Shown in pieces: positions 16,682 to 26,398 of a DNA stretch of 32,823 bases. The notes below the pieces were generated by a model. The model did not search any database. It saw only the letters and a program-made list of their open reading frames with translations, and was not told where the DNA came from. The position numbers were made by a program, and so were the translations under genes. This DNA is from an uncultured Bacteroidales bacterium. Its GTDB lineage: Bacteria; Bacteroidota; Bacteroidia; Bacteroidales; Bacteroidaceae. The stretch is from the NCBI GenBank assembly GCA_902779165.1, contig CACZAN010000042.1, forward strand, positions 1 through 32,823, in the 5' to 3' direction. How positions within the stretch are numbered: position 1 is the first letter of the stretch; every line of letters begins with the position of its first letter.

Positions 16682-19600
16682 ATGAAACGACAATTTATAT
16701 CAATTAACAAGACAGCAATCAATTCTTTGCCATGTAATAAGCCTAGAATTATTGCCATCCGTTGGATGCTCTTCCTGTTTGCCATGCTTCTGACCATTCC
16801 GGCTCAAGGAAAAACTTATGCCGAAAAATCGGAACAGATGCAAGAAAATCGCAAAGGAAAAGGACAATTCACCATCTTGGTGAAACCTGACAGTAAGGAT
16901 GAAGAAGATCCTGATTACTTCTTCAATGATGACCAGTACGGAAACGATGACCACGACACCAAGTTCTGTAATAAGTTCTATTCCAAGTCCTTCTTCGACA
17001 ACGGAAAGGGTAAGTGGTGCTATGAATTTTACTTCGAACAATGGAACGACAAAACAGACTGGGGAGACGAGGAAGACCGCGTCTGTTCTGATACGGAAGT
17101 ATTAGTGCAGAACAACTCCGGGACGTGGAATACTATTGGAACTATTAAGAATGATGAAAAAGGAGAGGTTGATAACAAAGAATCTTCCTGGGGGCTGCTC
17201 GAGAAAAGTGATGATCACGTATACAGGTTCTATCCTTCTCCTCAACTGATAGACGGAGGTTTTAAGGCCATAAAGCTTCAATTCCGCTATTTCTTGGGGC
17301 GCCATGCCTTTGGACATGCGACGGATATGTATTTCCGTCTGGAAGTCACCAAATCGAGGTCTCAGGGATTGGATGTCACCTACACTCCGATGCCCCTTCA
17401 GGTCCAGTGTACTACAGACGAGAACGGCTACCTGAACATGAATGTTTCAAAAGTTCCAGGACATAGTAAAAAGGTGTTCTATGACTGGCGTTATCGTCGT
17501 TCAGATGCATCAATTATATCTAGATCGACGACGGCTGATGTTTCATCGGACTCAGGCTGGAACTCAGGTAAGGATGCGAACACAATCAACGCCACCGATG
17601 CCGCGTCGCGAATACACCTCTCACCATTCTACCGCTATACCATTTTCTTGAGAGGTGGAATGGAAACGGATGCTCCCGATAATAATACTTATACATGGTA
17701 TAATCCCTACAACTCTGATAATGCGTGGGGCGAAAGTGTGGTGGATGCATACGTATATCCCAAAGTGTTGCAGTTCAAGAGTTTCAACCAGTGGGACAAG
17801 ACTGTCACCCTTTCCTGGACAGCTGAGACATCGGTTCAGGATTTCACCACGAACAAAGTCTATTCTCGCAGCAAAAACGGCAAGTGGTTCATCTATCGTA
17901 AAGACTTTGGAGCGAGCAACTCCTCCTATACTCAGATAGGCAATCTCCCTGGAGATACAGAAAACCTTAGCTTCACAGATGCAAAGGTGGATTATGATAA
18001 GCAATATACCTACTGCGTTGTCTTCCTTCCCAATGTGATGCAAGATGATAAACGAAATATCAGCGAGCTCCTCCAATGGTTCGAAAAGGAACTGCAGCCA
18101 ACAGACAGCGTCTCTACCAATCGCGCAGTGGAAGTCAACCTGCAGCAGATTGCTGACCCCGATGTCTCGGGCATCAAGCTGGAATGGACCTACGATATCC
18201 AGCAGACAGGTTCCAAATTCTTTGTTCAGCGCCGCCCGTCAGGGGCCGACAGTTCAGTGGCTTGGGATGAAGTGACCGACATGAACGTAGATGTCTCCCA
18301 GTCGAAAGTCACCTTTGTTGACAAAACGCCCCAGAGTGTCTGCGACATCTATGACTACCGCATCTACACAACGACCCTCGGAACCTCGTTCTTCAGTAAT
18401 GAACTGACGAAGTGTAGCATCACCTCGGGCACACGCATCACCTCTTTCGATGTCACCAAGGGCACGGAATCCAATCAGGTTGTTGTCAAATGGACGGTGC
18501 TACAGAAAGGTCAGGAAAGCACCACCTTTGACATCGAGCGCCGCCGTATCACCAATGGCGTTCCTGGCGATTGGGCTAAGGTGGGTGATGTGAGTGGCAC
18601 CGCCTCCGAGTACACCTACCGCGACGCCAACGTGGAGGCTGGCAGTTACTATGAATACCGCGTCCTCATCGAGAACAAGGACTGTGAGACTGGCGAATCC
18701 AAGTACGGCGGCTTCACCAGTATCGGCTACAGTCAGTCACGAGGCACTATCACTGGACATATTAGCTACGGCACGGGCACCTCTGTTTCCGACGTGAGGT
18801 TGAACCTCATCAAGAGCGGCACCGACAGCAACGACAGCGACCTGCAGCGACAGTTCTCCTCTATACGCATCAGTGGTAACAACACTGGCGGACTCAGCTG
18901 GAAACCCGATTCTGCACGCTATGCCGCCAAGCTTACCAGCAACAACCCGCTTTCCTTCCAATTGTGGATAGCTCCTGAAGCTAACAAAGACAATCTGCCC
19001 ATTGTCTCTTTCAGCAAAGACCTCAGCCTTAGTCTTAAAAAGAACGGCCCCAACGATTATGACCTGATATTCAGTGGCGATGGTTCTACGACCGTTGTCG
19101 GTCAGGTGCCAGCACTCCACTTCACTCACGTGACAGCTATCTACGATGGTGCCGGCAAATGGCGGTTCATCCTGAATGGCGACTTGGACAATGCCCAGAC
19201 GACTCAACGCAGTGGAAGCTGGATACTGAAGGATTCCTTGCATGTGGGTGCCGACAAAAACAATGCATTCAACGGTCTGCTGGATGACATCCGCTTATGG
19301 TCGCGCGCCCTCTCTGACAAAGACGTTGCCACGAACTACAATCGTGTGCTGGGCGGAACCGAGAACGGAATGGAATTCTACTGGCCCATGGACGAAGGCA
19401 TCAAAGGCAACACTTTCGATGTGTCCCGTCAGAACGGAATCTTCAATTGCAACCATCCCACCGTGGCACCCAACGCAGAGCCCAGCTCCATCACTCCTTC
19501 GGATCTGAAGCTCTACGGACTCACCGATGTGGACGGCAACTACATCATCCGGGGCATCCCCTTCGACGAAGGCGGCACCAACTACAAACTGCTGCCCGAG

Positions 19601-22600
19601 TTCGGTATCCACGAATTCCAGCCCTCGTCACGCTCGCTCTACGTCAGCCCCTCGTCGCTCACGGCGAACAATGTGGATTTCACAGACCGCTCCAGTTTCC
19701 CCATGCGCGGGTACATATATTATAAAGATACTAATATCCCAGTCAAGGGCATCTACCTTTATATCGACGGCGAGCTGGTGACTTCAGGAGGAACGGTGGC
19801 TCAAACCGACGCTGATGGCTACTACGAAATCTCCGTGCCCATCGGCAAGCACTTCATCGAGGCCAAACAGACAGGTCACCACATGGTGAATGCAGGCCGC
19901 TGGCCCACGTCAGGAACCTACGACTTCCAGGCCGCCGTACACCAGAACTTCACAGACTCCACCCTCGTCAATTTCTGCGGACGTGTGGCAGGTGGCGAGA
20001 TCCAGGACGCTAAGCCCGTCGGATTCGGCAAATCGCTGAACAACATCGGCACGGCCACCATCCGCCTCTCGCTGAACAATCCTAACTTCAGCTTCAACTG
20101 CGAGGAGGGTACCAAGAATGCCAACGACCAGGAACGCCTCTTCCTGGCACAGAACCCCGACACCATTAAGAGCCGCACCTGGGCTGGCGCCAAGCTGGAA
20201 GAACAGGACAATACAAGCTTCATCTATATCTCTACCGACCCAAAGACCGGTGAGTTCTCGGCAATGTTGCCGCCGCTCAAGTACCGTGTGGACGAAATTT
20301 CCATCCCCACGAATCCCGACGTCACATTCACAGACCTCACGGAGATTGATATGACAAATGTCATTGCCTACCAGGTGGATACACTCTTCTCTGTCACCAA
20401 CAATACCGAGAATGACTCAATCGTCATCGCGTATGACCTCTATAAGTACAATCAGAAGATGGTCAGCACCTGGTATGCCCAACCCCAGCTGGAAATCACC
20501 GAGACCAGTGACTCCCTGCACATAGGATACTACGGTATGCAGTACTGGCGGAACTATGAAGACGAGTTCGGCAAGGTGGATAGCATCGAGATTTGGAACG
20601 CCACGAATGGTCTGCACTACGACTATGACTATCCCGTCTTCCGTATGGGAGACCCATACTCTTTCAAGATCAGAGGCTATGAGGAGTACATCAACTATGA
20701 CTCCGGATCACCCGTGAAAGACTACGTTCCGATGAGCAGTCAGGTGCTCACCATCAACAACGAATTGAGCGACAATCAGGCTATTGTCACCGAAGACCAT
20801 CCCGACAAGGACTTGAAGCAGGGCGACGTGTACATGCTCAAATCCAACCAGCTCGCTCTGGACGACAACGGCGAGTTCATCTATCAGTGGAATGCGGGCC
20901 TGCCGAACCCGACGGCACCCTACACGCGCCATCTGGGCATTACCTACACGCGCCACAGACGTACCTGCTCGCAGGAAGTCTTTGATGCCTATGTCTTCGG
21001 CTCTCTGCCTCTGGGCAACAACTTTGTCACCAAGGGTCCCGATCAAGTGCTGATGGTGCTGCGTGACCCACCGGGTTCTAACTCTTATACCTCCTGGACC
21101 AGTGGAAAAGTAACTACCGAGATAGAGACAAGTGTCAACAATGGTTTCGATTTTGGAATTGGTGTTAACTTTGAGGTCATTTATGGAAAGAATCTTACAC
21201 AGGCTGACGGCATTGGAGTATCAATCGTCACTTCAAATGATATAGCTAACAAAATAAATGTAGGCGGAGAATTCGAGTTATCCTATAACAAAACCAATTC
21301 CACAGTCTATACCGTATCTTCAACAGAGACTGTTTCCACCAGTGCGGACCCGGAATTTGTGGGAGCCAACGGTGATGTCTATATCGGAACTTCCACCAAT
21401 CTCCTCATCGGTAATTGCAAGAAGGTGGGATTCTTCCGCGAAACCATGAACAGCGATTTCGTGGTCAAGGACAGCGTCGCTATGTGTATGAGCGACAGCA
21501 TCACCACTGCTTTCAAATATACCCAGAGTGAAATAGAAAATAAGCAGATTCCCGAATGGAAGAAGATGCGCGCATCCATACTGACCTCTGTGGATTCCAA
21601 GGAAGACGCAGAATCATTCCCCAATCCCGGCAAGGATCCCATCTATGTCACTTGGCAGGACAAGTTCAGCGATGAATGGATCGAAGGAACTAACTATCGG
21701 GTCGTTTACGGCACAGACTCCACGACCGTCAGAGTGGATAGTGTGCAATACCTGACAAGCCAAATAGACCTTTGGCGACAGGTGATGGCGGCCAATGAGG
21801 AAGATAAAGTGTTAACTATGGAATATATGAACGAGGTGCAATCAGATAGTTTGAGGAATATTTCCTTTGACAGCGGTACCTCTTACAACTATACCGAGAG
21901 AAATGACACGACAGAAACCAAAACTCGTCAAGTAGATTATGCTGTGGGATTATTGGGCGACGTCGCTTTGGGATTAGAACTGAAAGCTTTGGAACATTTT
22001 GGATTAAATATCACAATAAAGGGTAAATTCAAATACAAAGGTAATGTCACTATAGGCAGTCCCGATGACAACTATACTAACACAGCAGAGTTCAGCTATC
22101 ACTTTGCCGATTCCAGTTTTGGCTCTGACTACACCGTGAACATCTACAATTCCAAGTGTGGATGGTCCGACTTCTTCTCCGTCTTGGGCGGACAGACCTA
22201 CTGTCCCTACGAAGGCGAAGTCAGAACCAAATACTACAAACCTGGCGAGAAGGTTCTCAGCAATGCCACAGAAGCGATGCAGAATCCGCAGATACGCATC
22301 TCCAACGGAGCGCAGAACCCCTCTTCTCATGCCGTGATTTCTGATGTGGCCGCAGGTGAGTCGGCACTCTTCACACTCACACTCACCAACGATACCGAGA
22401 TAGATGGCGCAATGACCTACGTTCTGGGCGTGAAAGACGACACCAACTCACAAGGACTACAGTTCAGCGTGGATGGATCCAAGATTTCTGGCGGACGTTC
22501 CTTCGTCGTCGAGGCCGGACAGAGCATCACCAAGACTCTGGAAGTGAAGCAGACGGATGTATCTGTTCTGGATTACGAAAACATCTGCCTCACCTTTGCC

Positions 22601-25600
22601 TCCGATTGTCAGAACGACATATCCAGCATCAACGGCGTCGTCCGCGACAGCTGCACACTTGATGTCCACTTCAAGCCCAGCTCCTCGCCCGTCACCCTCA
22701 AGACCGGCAGCTATGTGGTGAACACTGCTAATTCCGGAACACTGAAGCTCACACTCACCGACTTCAACCGCGCGTTCCAGGGCCTGAAGTCCATGGGCGT
22801 GGAATACAAGGCTGACGGAGATGTGCAGTGGAACCGCGTGCAGCGTTTTGTCTTCGCACAGGCAGACTCCACCGAGCAGGGCGACATCGTCGTGCCCGCC
22901 ACTGGCGATGTCAGCCTCCTGCTCGACATGAGCGACAACAACAGCTATCCCGACCGCACCTACATCTTCCGTGCTTACACCGAGACTCCCTACGGCAACG
23001 AGGGCATCCGTGTCTATAGCGACGAGGTTTCCGTGGTGAAAGACATGCACCTGCCCACAGCCATCGGCACCCCGCAGCCTGCCGACGGCATACTCCACGC
23101 TGGCGACGACATCGTCCTTGAGTTCAACGAGGACATCATCCCCGGCTACGTCAATGCCTCCAACGTCCTCGTCACGGGCAAGGTCAACAAGCAGCCCACC
23201 ACGCATGAGGTCAGCCTGCATCTCAGTGGTGACGACCCCACGGCTTCCACCAGCAGCGACTTCTATATGCAGGGCAACAGCACGGTGGCTATGTGGCTGA
23301 AATATACCCAGCCGGGCACACTCTTCACCCACTGCACTGGCGACAACCAGTTCAAGCTTGCCATCGATGCCGACAATCACCTCACCGTGACCACCAACAA
23401 CACCACCCAGACGGCAGCCCGACTCACCCTGCCGAAGGATGAATGGATGTATCTTGTCTATGCCTTCAATAAGAACAACTCTGCGCTCGACATCCTGGTG
23501 CAATACGGCACACAGACCGACAGCATCCGCGCCACCTTCTCCGGAGCACGCTCCATGAATCAGGTGGTCTATGCCAACGACAAGCGGCTCTTCCTCGGAG
23601 GCGATGCCCTGGAGGCTGACATCCACGATCTCCGCATCTACGGCATCTGCCGCAACCCCCTGGAAGTGGCTACGGAGAAATACAGCACCTCCAGTATCTA
23701 TACCTCCGGACTGATGGCCCACTGGCCTATGGACGAGGGACAGGGCACCAAGGCTCGCGACCTCCGCAACGATGCACATCCGCTGCTCCTCACAGCAGCT
23801 GACTGGCACATCGACGGCACCAACTATGCCGCCACCGTGGATGCCAACAAGCAGCAGCACCTCGACCTGAGCATCGCTTCGGCCACCACTGACTACAACG
23901 AGAGCTACGTCCTCGAATTCTGGTTCAAGGCCGATGGCGATATGAAGGGCAAGACCCTCTTCCAGGCGGGTAACAAGTATGCCAACAACCTCCGCCTCTT
24001 CACCCATACCGACGGCACCCTCTACTTCCAGTACGATGTGAACATTAAGCCGGTAGCTCCCGAAGGCTTCGACATCAATGGCGGATGGCATCACTTCGCA
24101 CTCAACGTCATGCGCGGGATCTCGGCATCCGTGGCCATCGACGGCAAACGCACCGCCGTCTTCACCGAGACTGAGGTGCCGCCACTCGAGGGAGCACGCA
24201 TCGTCATGGGTGCCGGATATGAGTTGCCCGTCTTCGACAACTACACCTATAAAGATTGTATGACAGGTGCCTTCGACGAGGTCCGCATCTGGAAGGGTGT
24301 GCTGAAACCCGAAGTCGTGCAGGCCAATATGTATCAGTGCGTAGACACCGTATTGGCAGCCGTCCAGGGACTCACTGCATACTATCCCATGGAAGCCACC
24401 GTGATGATCAACAATGTCGAGACCAAGGCTCCGTCAGACAAGGATATGGCACCCGGCCAGATCATGGCAGGTTCCATCACCGGTAACTTCGACCTCAATG
24501 CCTTCACCCTCAATGCGCCGCCTCTCCGCAGTGCCCCCGAGGTGCAGACCGTCATCAACAGCACCACCGTCTCAGACCGCAAGGTATTCCTCCAGCTGCA
24601 GCCTGTCTCCATGGCAGAGATCGAGGGTACTACGCTCGACTTCACCGTCACCGAGATCTTCGACCGCAACGGCAACAAGTCCCAGCCCATCACCTGGCAG
24701 GCCTACATCCACCAGAACACCCTCAGCTGGGGTCAGGATTCCGTCACCTGCATCAAGAACTATGGCGATGCCTCCTCCTTCCAAGTCGATATCGTCAACT
24801 CCGGAAAGGCCACCGAGTACTACACCATTTCCGGCCTGCCCACCTGGCTGACCACCGACAATGCTCAGGGCGAAGTAGCTCCCGAAAGTCGTCAGGCCAT
24901 CCGCTTCGACGTCTTGCCGACAGCAGCTGTGGGCACCTATGATGTCAACCTCACGCTCACAGGCAACAACGAGATTGCCGAGCCCCTGCGTCTGGTGCTC
25001 AAGGTCAAGGGAATGGCTCCCGACTGGGCCGTTGCAGACGACGCCGGCTACGACGAACAGATGAACCTCGTGGGACAGGTGATCATCGACGGCTTCGTCA
25101 ATGAGAATCCCGAGAGCCGGCTGGCGGCATTCATCGACACCCGATGCGTGGGCGTAGCTCAGCCCGAGAAGGCACGCGGCTCCTACTTCGTTCCGATGAC
25201 CATCTACGGAACAGAGAAGGATAGCGGCAAGGACATCTCCTTCAAGTTCTGGGACGCTTCCACGGGCACCACCTACGTCGCCCTCAACACAGACCTCTAC
25301 GTGCAGTTCTATAAGGATAGCATGAAGGGCAGCTACAGCCATCCCGTCGTCCTCACCAATACCGACGAGTTGGAGCAGAACATCGACGTCGCAGCAGGCT
25401 GGAACTGGATTTCCACCTACGTTCAACCCGACACGCTCCTGCCGCTGACGAGTGTCCTCGTGGCCGACGGATTCCTCCAGGGCGACATCATCAAGGACAA
25501 GAACAATGCCAGCTACTACGATGGCGCAGCATGGAGCTCCGCAAAGCTCAACACCATCCAGCCCGCCACGATGTACAAGCTCTGCGTGCAGCAGCCCCTC

Positions 25601-26395
25601 AGCATCGTCATCCAAGGTGCCGAATGCAAGCCCTCGCAGACCCCCGTCAATATCAATCCACGATGGAACTGGATTGGCTTCATCCCGCAGTCTGCCATGC
25701 AAATCAACTATGCTCTGGCTGGCAGCGGAGCCGCACAGGGCGACTACATCAAGTCCAAGTCGCAGTTCGCCATCTACGGCCCCTACGGATGGGAAGGCAA
25801 CCTCAAGACCCTCGAACCCGGCAAGGGCTACATGTACTTCTCACAGGCCCCGCAGACCATCACCTTCCATTATCCCGAGGTGACGGATGCCAACCGCGCT
25901 CGTGCCGCTGTCAAGTCCAAATCGCCCGAATACTACTTCCATCCCGTGGGCTCAGAGAACTATCCCGACAACATGTCTGTCGTCCTCCAGCTCATTGCCG
26001 ACGGACAGCCCCTCGACACCTGTGAGGTGGCAGCATTCATCGACAACGAATGCCGTGCTACGGCCAAGGCCGACGACGGTCTCTACTACCTCATGATCCA
26101 GGGAGAGGGGAGTGGACAGCCCATAGAACTTCGCACCATCTATCAGGATCAGGTCATCGTCATCGACCAGTCTTTGGCCTTCCGCAGCGACGAGAATGTA
26201 GGTCTGCCCTGGAACCCCTACACCATAGACCTCGACCGCGTCACCAGTGTTCGCGAGCCCGAAGCACAGCCTTCCACCGCCGATGCGAAGTACTTCCTGC
26301 CCAACGGCATACAGGTGCAAGCCTCCAACCTGCGCAAGGGACAGGTATATATCAGAGTTGACAAGAATGGCAACGTAACAAAATACAGGAAATAA
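16682..26395 (+). CDS. Giant multidomain surface protein with three LamG-like domains
   Basis: A 3237-residue exported protein. The signal peptide is long (hydrophobic WMLFLFAMLLTIPAQG, cleavage near residue 43). In order, as read: fibronectin-III-like regions at about 362-450, 493-565 and 585-670; a carboxypeptidase-regulatory-like fold beginning GTITGHISYG at about 686; LamG 1 (about 750-890, DDIRLWSRALSD); the rest of that fold with TDVDGNYIIRGIPFDEGG at about 945; a second such domain (1004-1080, TDADGYYEISVPIG); a Ser/Thr-rich region at 1490-1900 ending GGQTYCPYEGE; LamG 2 (2170-2337) and LamG 3 (2381-2550, DEVRIWKGVL); a BACON-like Ig domain (2680-2778, LPTWLTTD); two related ligand-type modules and two GWNWIS-type repeats (2793-3175); and a tail with KGQVYIRVDKNGNVTKYRK. 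It probably binds glycans or host/plant polymers at the cell surface. It ends 3 nt before the next start codon. Confidence 0.88.
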   Translation: MKRQFISINKTAINSLPCNKPRIIAIRWMLFLFAMLLTIPAQGKTYAEKSEQMQENRKGKGQFTILVKPDSKDEEDPDYFFNDDQYGNDDHDTKFCNKFYSKSFFDNGKGKWCYEFYFEQWNDKTDWGDEEDRVCSDTEVLVQNNSGTWNTIGTIKNDEKGEVDNKESSWGLLEKSDDHVYRFYPSPQLIDGGFKAIKLQFRYFLGRHAFGHATDMYFRLEVTKSRSQGLDVTYTPMPLQVQCTTDENGYLNMNVSKVPGHSKKVFYDWRYRRSDASIISRSTTADVSSDSGWNSGKDANTINATDAASRIHLSPFYRYTIFLRGGMETDAPDNNTYTWYNPYNSDNAWGESVVDAYVYPKVLQFKSFNQWDKTVTLSWTAETSVQDFTTNKVYSRSKNGKWFIYRKDFGASNSSYTQIGNLPGDTENLSFTDAKVDYDKQYTYCVVFLPNVMQDDKRNISELLQWFEKELQPTDSVSTNRAVEVNLQQIADPDVSGIKLEWTYDIQQTGSKFFVQRRPSGADSSVAWDEVTDMNVDVSQSKVTFVDKTPQSVCDIYDYRIYTTTLGTSFFSNELTKCSITSGTRITSFDVTKGTESNQVVVKWTVLQKGQESTTFDIERRRITNGVPGDWAKVGDVSGTASEYTYRDANVEAGSYYEYRVLIENKDCETGESKYGGFTSIGYSQSRGTITGHISYGTGTSVSDVRLNLIKSGTDSNDSDLQRQFSSIRISGNNTGGLSWKPDSARYAAKLTSNNPLSFQLWIAPEANKDNLPIVSFSKDLSLSLKKNGPNDYDLIFSGDGSTTVVGQVPALHFTHVTAIYDGAGKWRFILNGDLDNAQTTQRSGSWILKDSLHVGADKNNAFNGLLDDIRLWSRALSDKDVATNYNRVLGGTENGMEFYWPMDEGIKGNTFDVSRQNGIFNCNHPTVAPNAEPSSITPSDLKLYGLTDVDGNYIIRGIPFDEGGTNYKLLPEFGIHEFQPSSRSLYVSPSSLTANNVDFTDRSSFPMRGYIYYKDTNIPVKGIYLYIDGELVTSGGTVAQTDADGYYEISVPIGKHFIEAKQTGHHMVNAGRWPTSGTYDFQAAVHQNFTDSTLVNFCGRVAGGEIQDAKPVGFGKSLNNIGTATIRLSLNNPNFSFNCEEGTKNANDQERLFLAQNPDTIKSRTWAGAKLEEQDNTSFIYISTDPKTGEFSAMLPPLKYRVDEISIPTNPDVTFTDLTEIDMTNVIAYQVDTLFSVTNNTENDSIVIAYDLYKYNQKMVSTWYAQPQLEITETSDSLHIGYYGMQYWRNYEDEFGKVDSIEIWNATNGLHYDYDYPVFRMGDPYSFKIRGYEEYINYDSGSPVKDYVPMSSQVLTINNELSDNQAIVTEDHPDKDLKQGDVYMLKSNQLALDDNGEFIYQWNAGLPNPTAPYTRHLGITYTRHRRTCSQEVFDAYVFGSLPLGNNFVTKGPDQVLMVLRDPPGSNSYTSWTSGKVTTEIETSVNNGFDFGIGVNFEVIYGKNLTQADGIGVSIVTSNDIANKINVGGEFELSYNKTNSTVYTVSSTETVSTSADPEFVGANGDVYIGTSTNLLIGNCKKVGFFRETMNSDFVVKDSVAMCMSDSITTAFKYTQSEIENKQIPEWKKMRASILTSVDSKEDAESFPNPGKDPIYVTWQDKFSDEWIEGTNYRVVYGTDSTTVRVDSVQYLTSQIDLWRQVMAANEEDKVLTMEYMNEVQSDSLRNISFDSGTSYNYTERNDTTETKTRQVDYAVGLLGDVALGLELKALEHFGLNITIKGKFKYKGNVTIGSPDDNYTNTAEFSYHFADSSFGSDYTVNIYNSKCGWSDFFSVLGGQTYCPYEGEVRTKYYKPGEKVLSNATEAMQNPQIRISNGAQNPSSHAVISDVAAGESALFTLTLTNDTEIDGAMTYVLGVKDDTNSQGLQFSVDGSKISGGRSFVVEAGQSITKTLEVKQTDVSVLDYENICLTFASDCQNDISSINGVVRDSCTLDVHFKPSSSPVTLKTGSYVVNTANSGTLKLTLTDFNRAFQGLKSMGVEYKADGDVQWNRVQRFVFAQADSTEQGDIVVPATGDVSLLLDMSDNNSYPDRTYIFRAYTETPYGNEGIRVYSDEVSVVKDMHLPTAIGTPQPADGILHAGDDIVLEFNEDIIPGYVNASNVLVTGKVNKQPTTHEVSLHLSGDDPTASTSSDFYMQGNSTVAMWLKYTQPGTLFTHCTGDNQFKLAIDADNHLTVTTNNTTQTAARLTLPKDEWMYLVYAFNKNNSALDILVQYGTQTDSIRATFSGARSMNQVVYANDKRLFLGGDALEADIHDLRIYGICRNPLEVATEKYSTSSIYTSGLMAHWPMDEGQGTKARDLRNDAHPLLLTAADWHIDGTNYAATVDANKQQHLDLSIASATTDYNESYVLEFWFKADGDMKGKTLFQAGNKYANNLRLFTHTDGTLYFQYDVNIKPVAPEGFDINGGWHHFALNVMRGISASVAIDGKRTAVFTETEVPPLEGARIVMGAGYELPVFDNYTYKDCMTGAFDEVRIWKGVLKPEVVQANMYQCVDTVLAAVQGLTAYYPMEATVMINNVETKAPSDKDMAPGQIMAGSITGNFDLNAFTLNAPPLRSAPEVQTVINSTTVSDRKVFLQLQPVSMAEIEGTTLDFTVTEIFDRNGNKSQPITWQAYIHQNTLSWGQDSVTCIKNYGDASSFQVDIVNSGKATEYYTISGLPTWLTTDNAQGEVAPESRQAIRFDVLPTAAVGTYDVNLTLTGNNEIAEPLRLVLKVKGMAPDWAVADDAGYDEQMNLVGQVIIDGFVNENPESRLAAFIDTRCVGVAQPEKARGSYFVPMTIYGTEKDSGKDISFKFWDASTGTTYVALNTDLYVQFYKDSMKGSYSHPVVLTNTDELEQNIDVAAGWNWISTYVQPDTLLPLTSVLVADGFLQGDIIKDKNNASYYDGAAWSSAKLNTIQPATMYKLCVQQPLSIVIQGAECKPSQTPVNINPRWNWIGFIPQSAMQINYALAGSGAAQGDYIKSKSQFAIYGPYGWEGNLKTLEPGKGYMYFSQAPQTITFHYPEVTDANRARAAVKSKSPEYYFHPVGSENYPDNMSVVLQLIADGQPLDTCEVAAFIDNECRATAKADDGLYYLMIQGEGSGQPIELRTIYQDQVIVIDQSLAFRSDENVGLPWNPYTIDLDRVTSVREPEAQPSTADAKYFLPNGIQVQASNLRKGQVYIRVDKNGNVTKYRK

Positions 26396-26398
26396 ATA

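Noticed and set aside
22457-24094. A 545-codon minus-strand frame within the giant gene, and similar ones at 24572-25702, 30154-31224 and 27799-28683
   Set aside because: Low-complexity Val/Gly/His-rich translations without promoter or start context, opposite clear coding sequence with strong codon bias.
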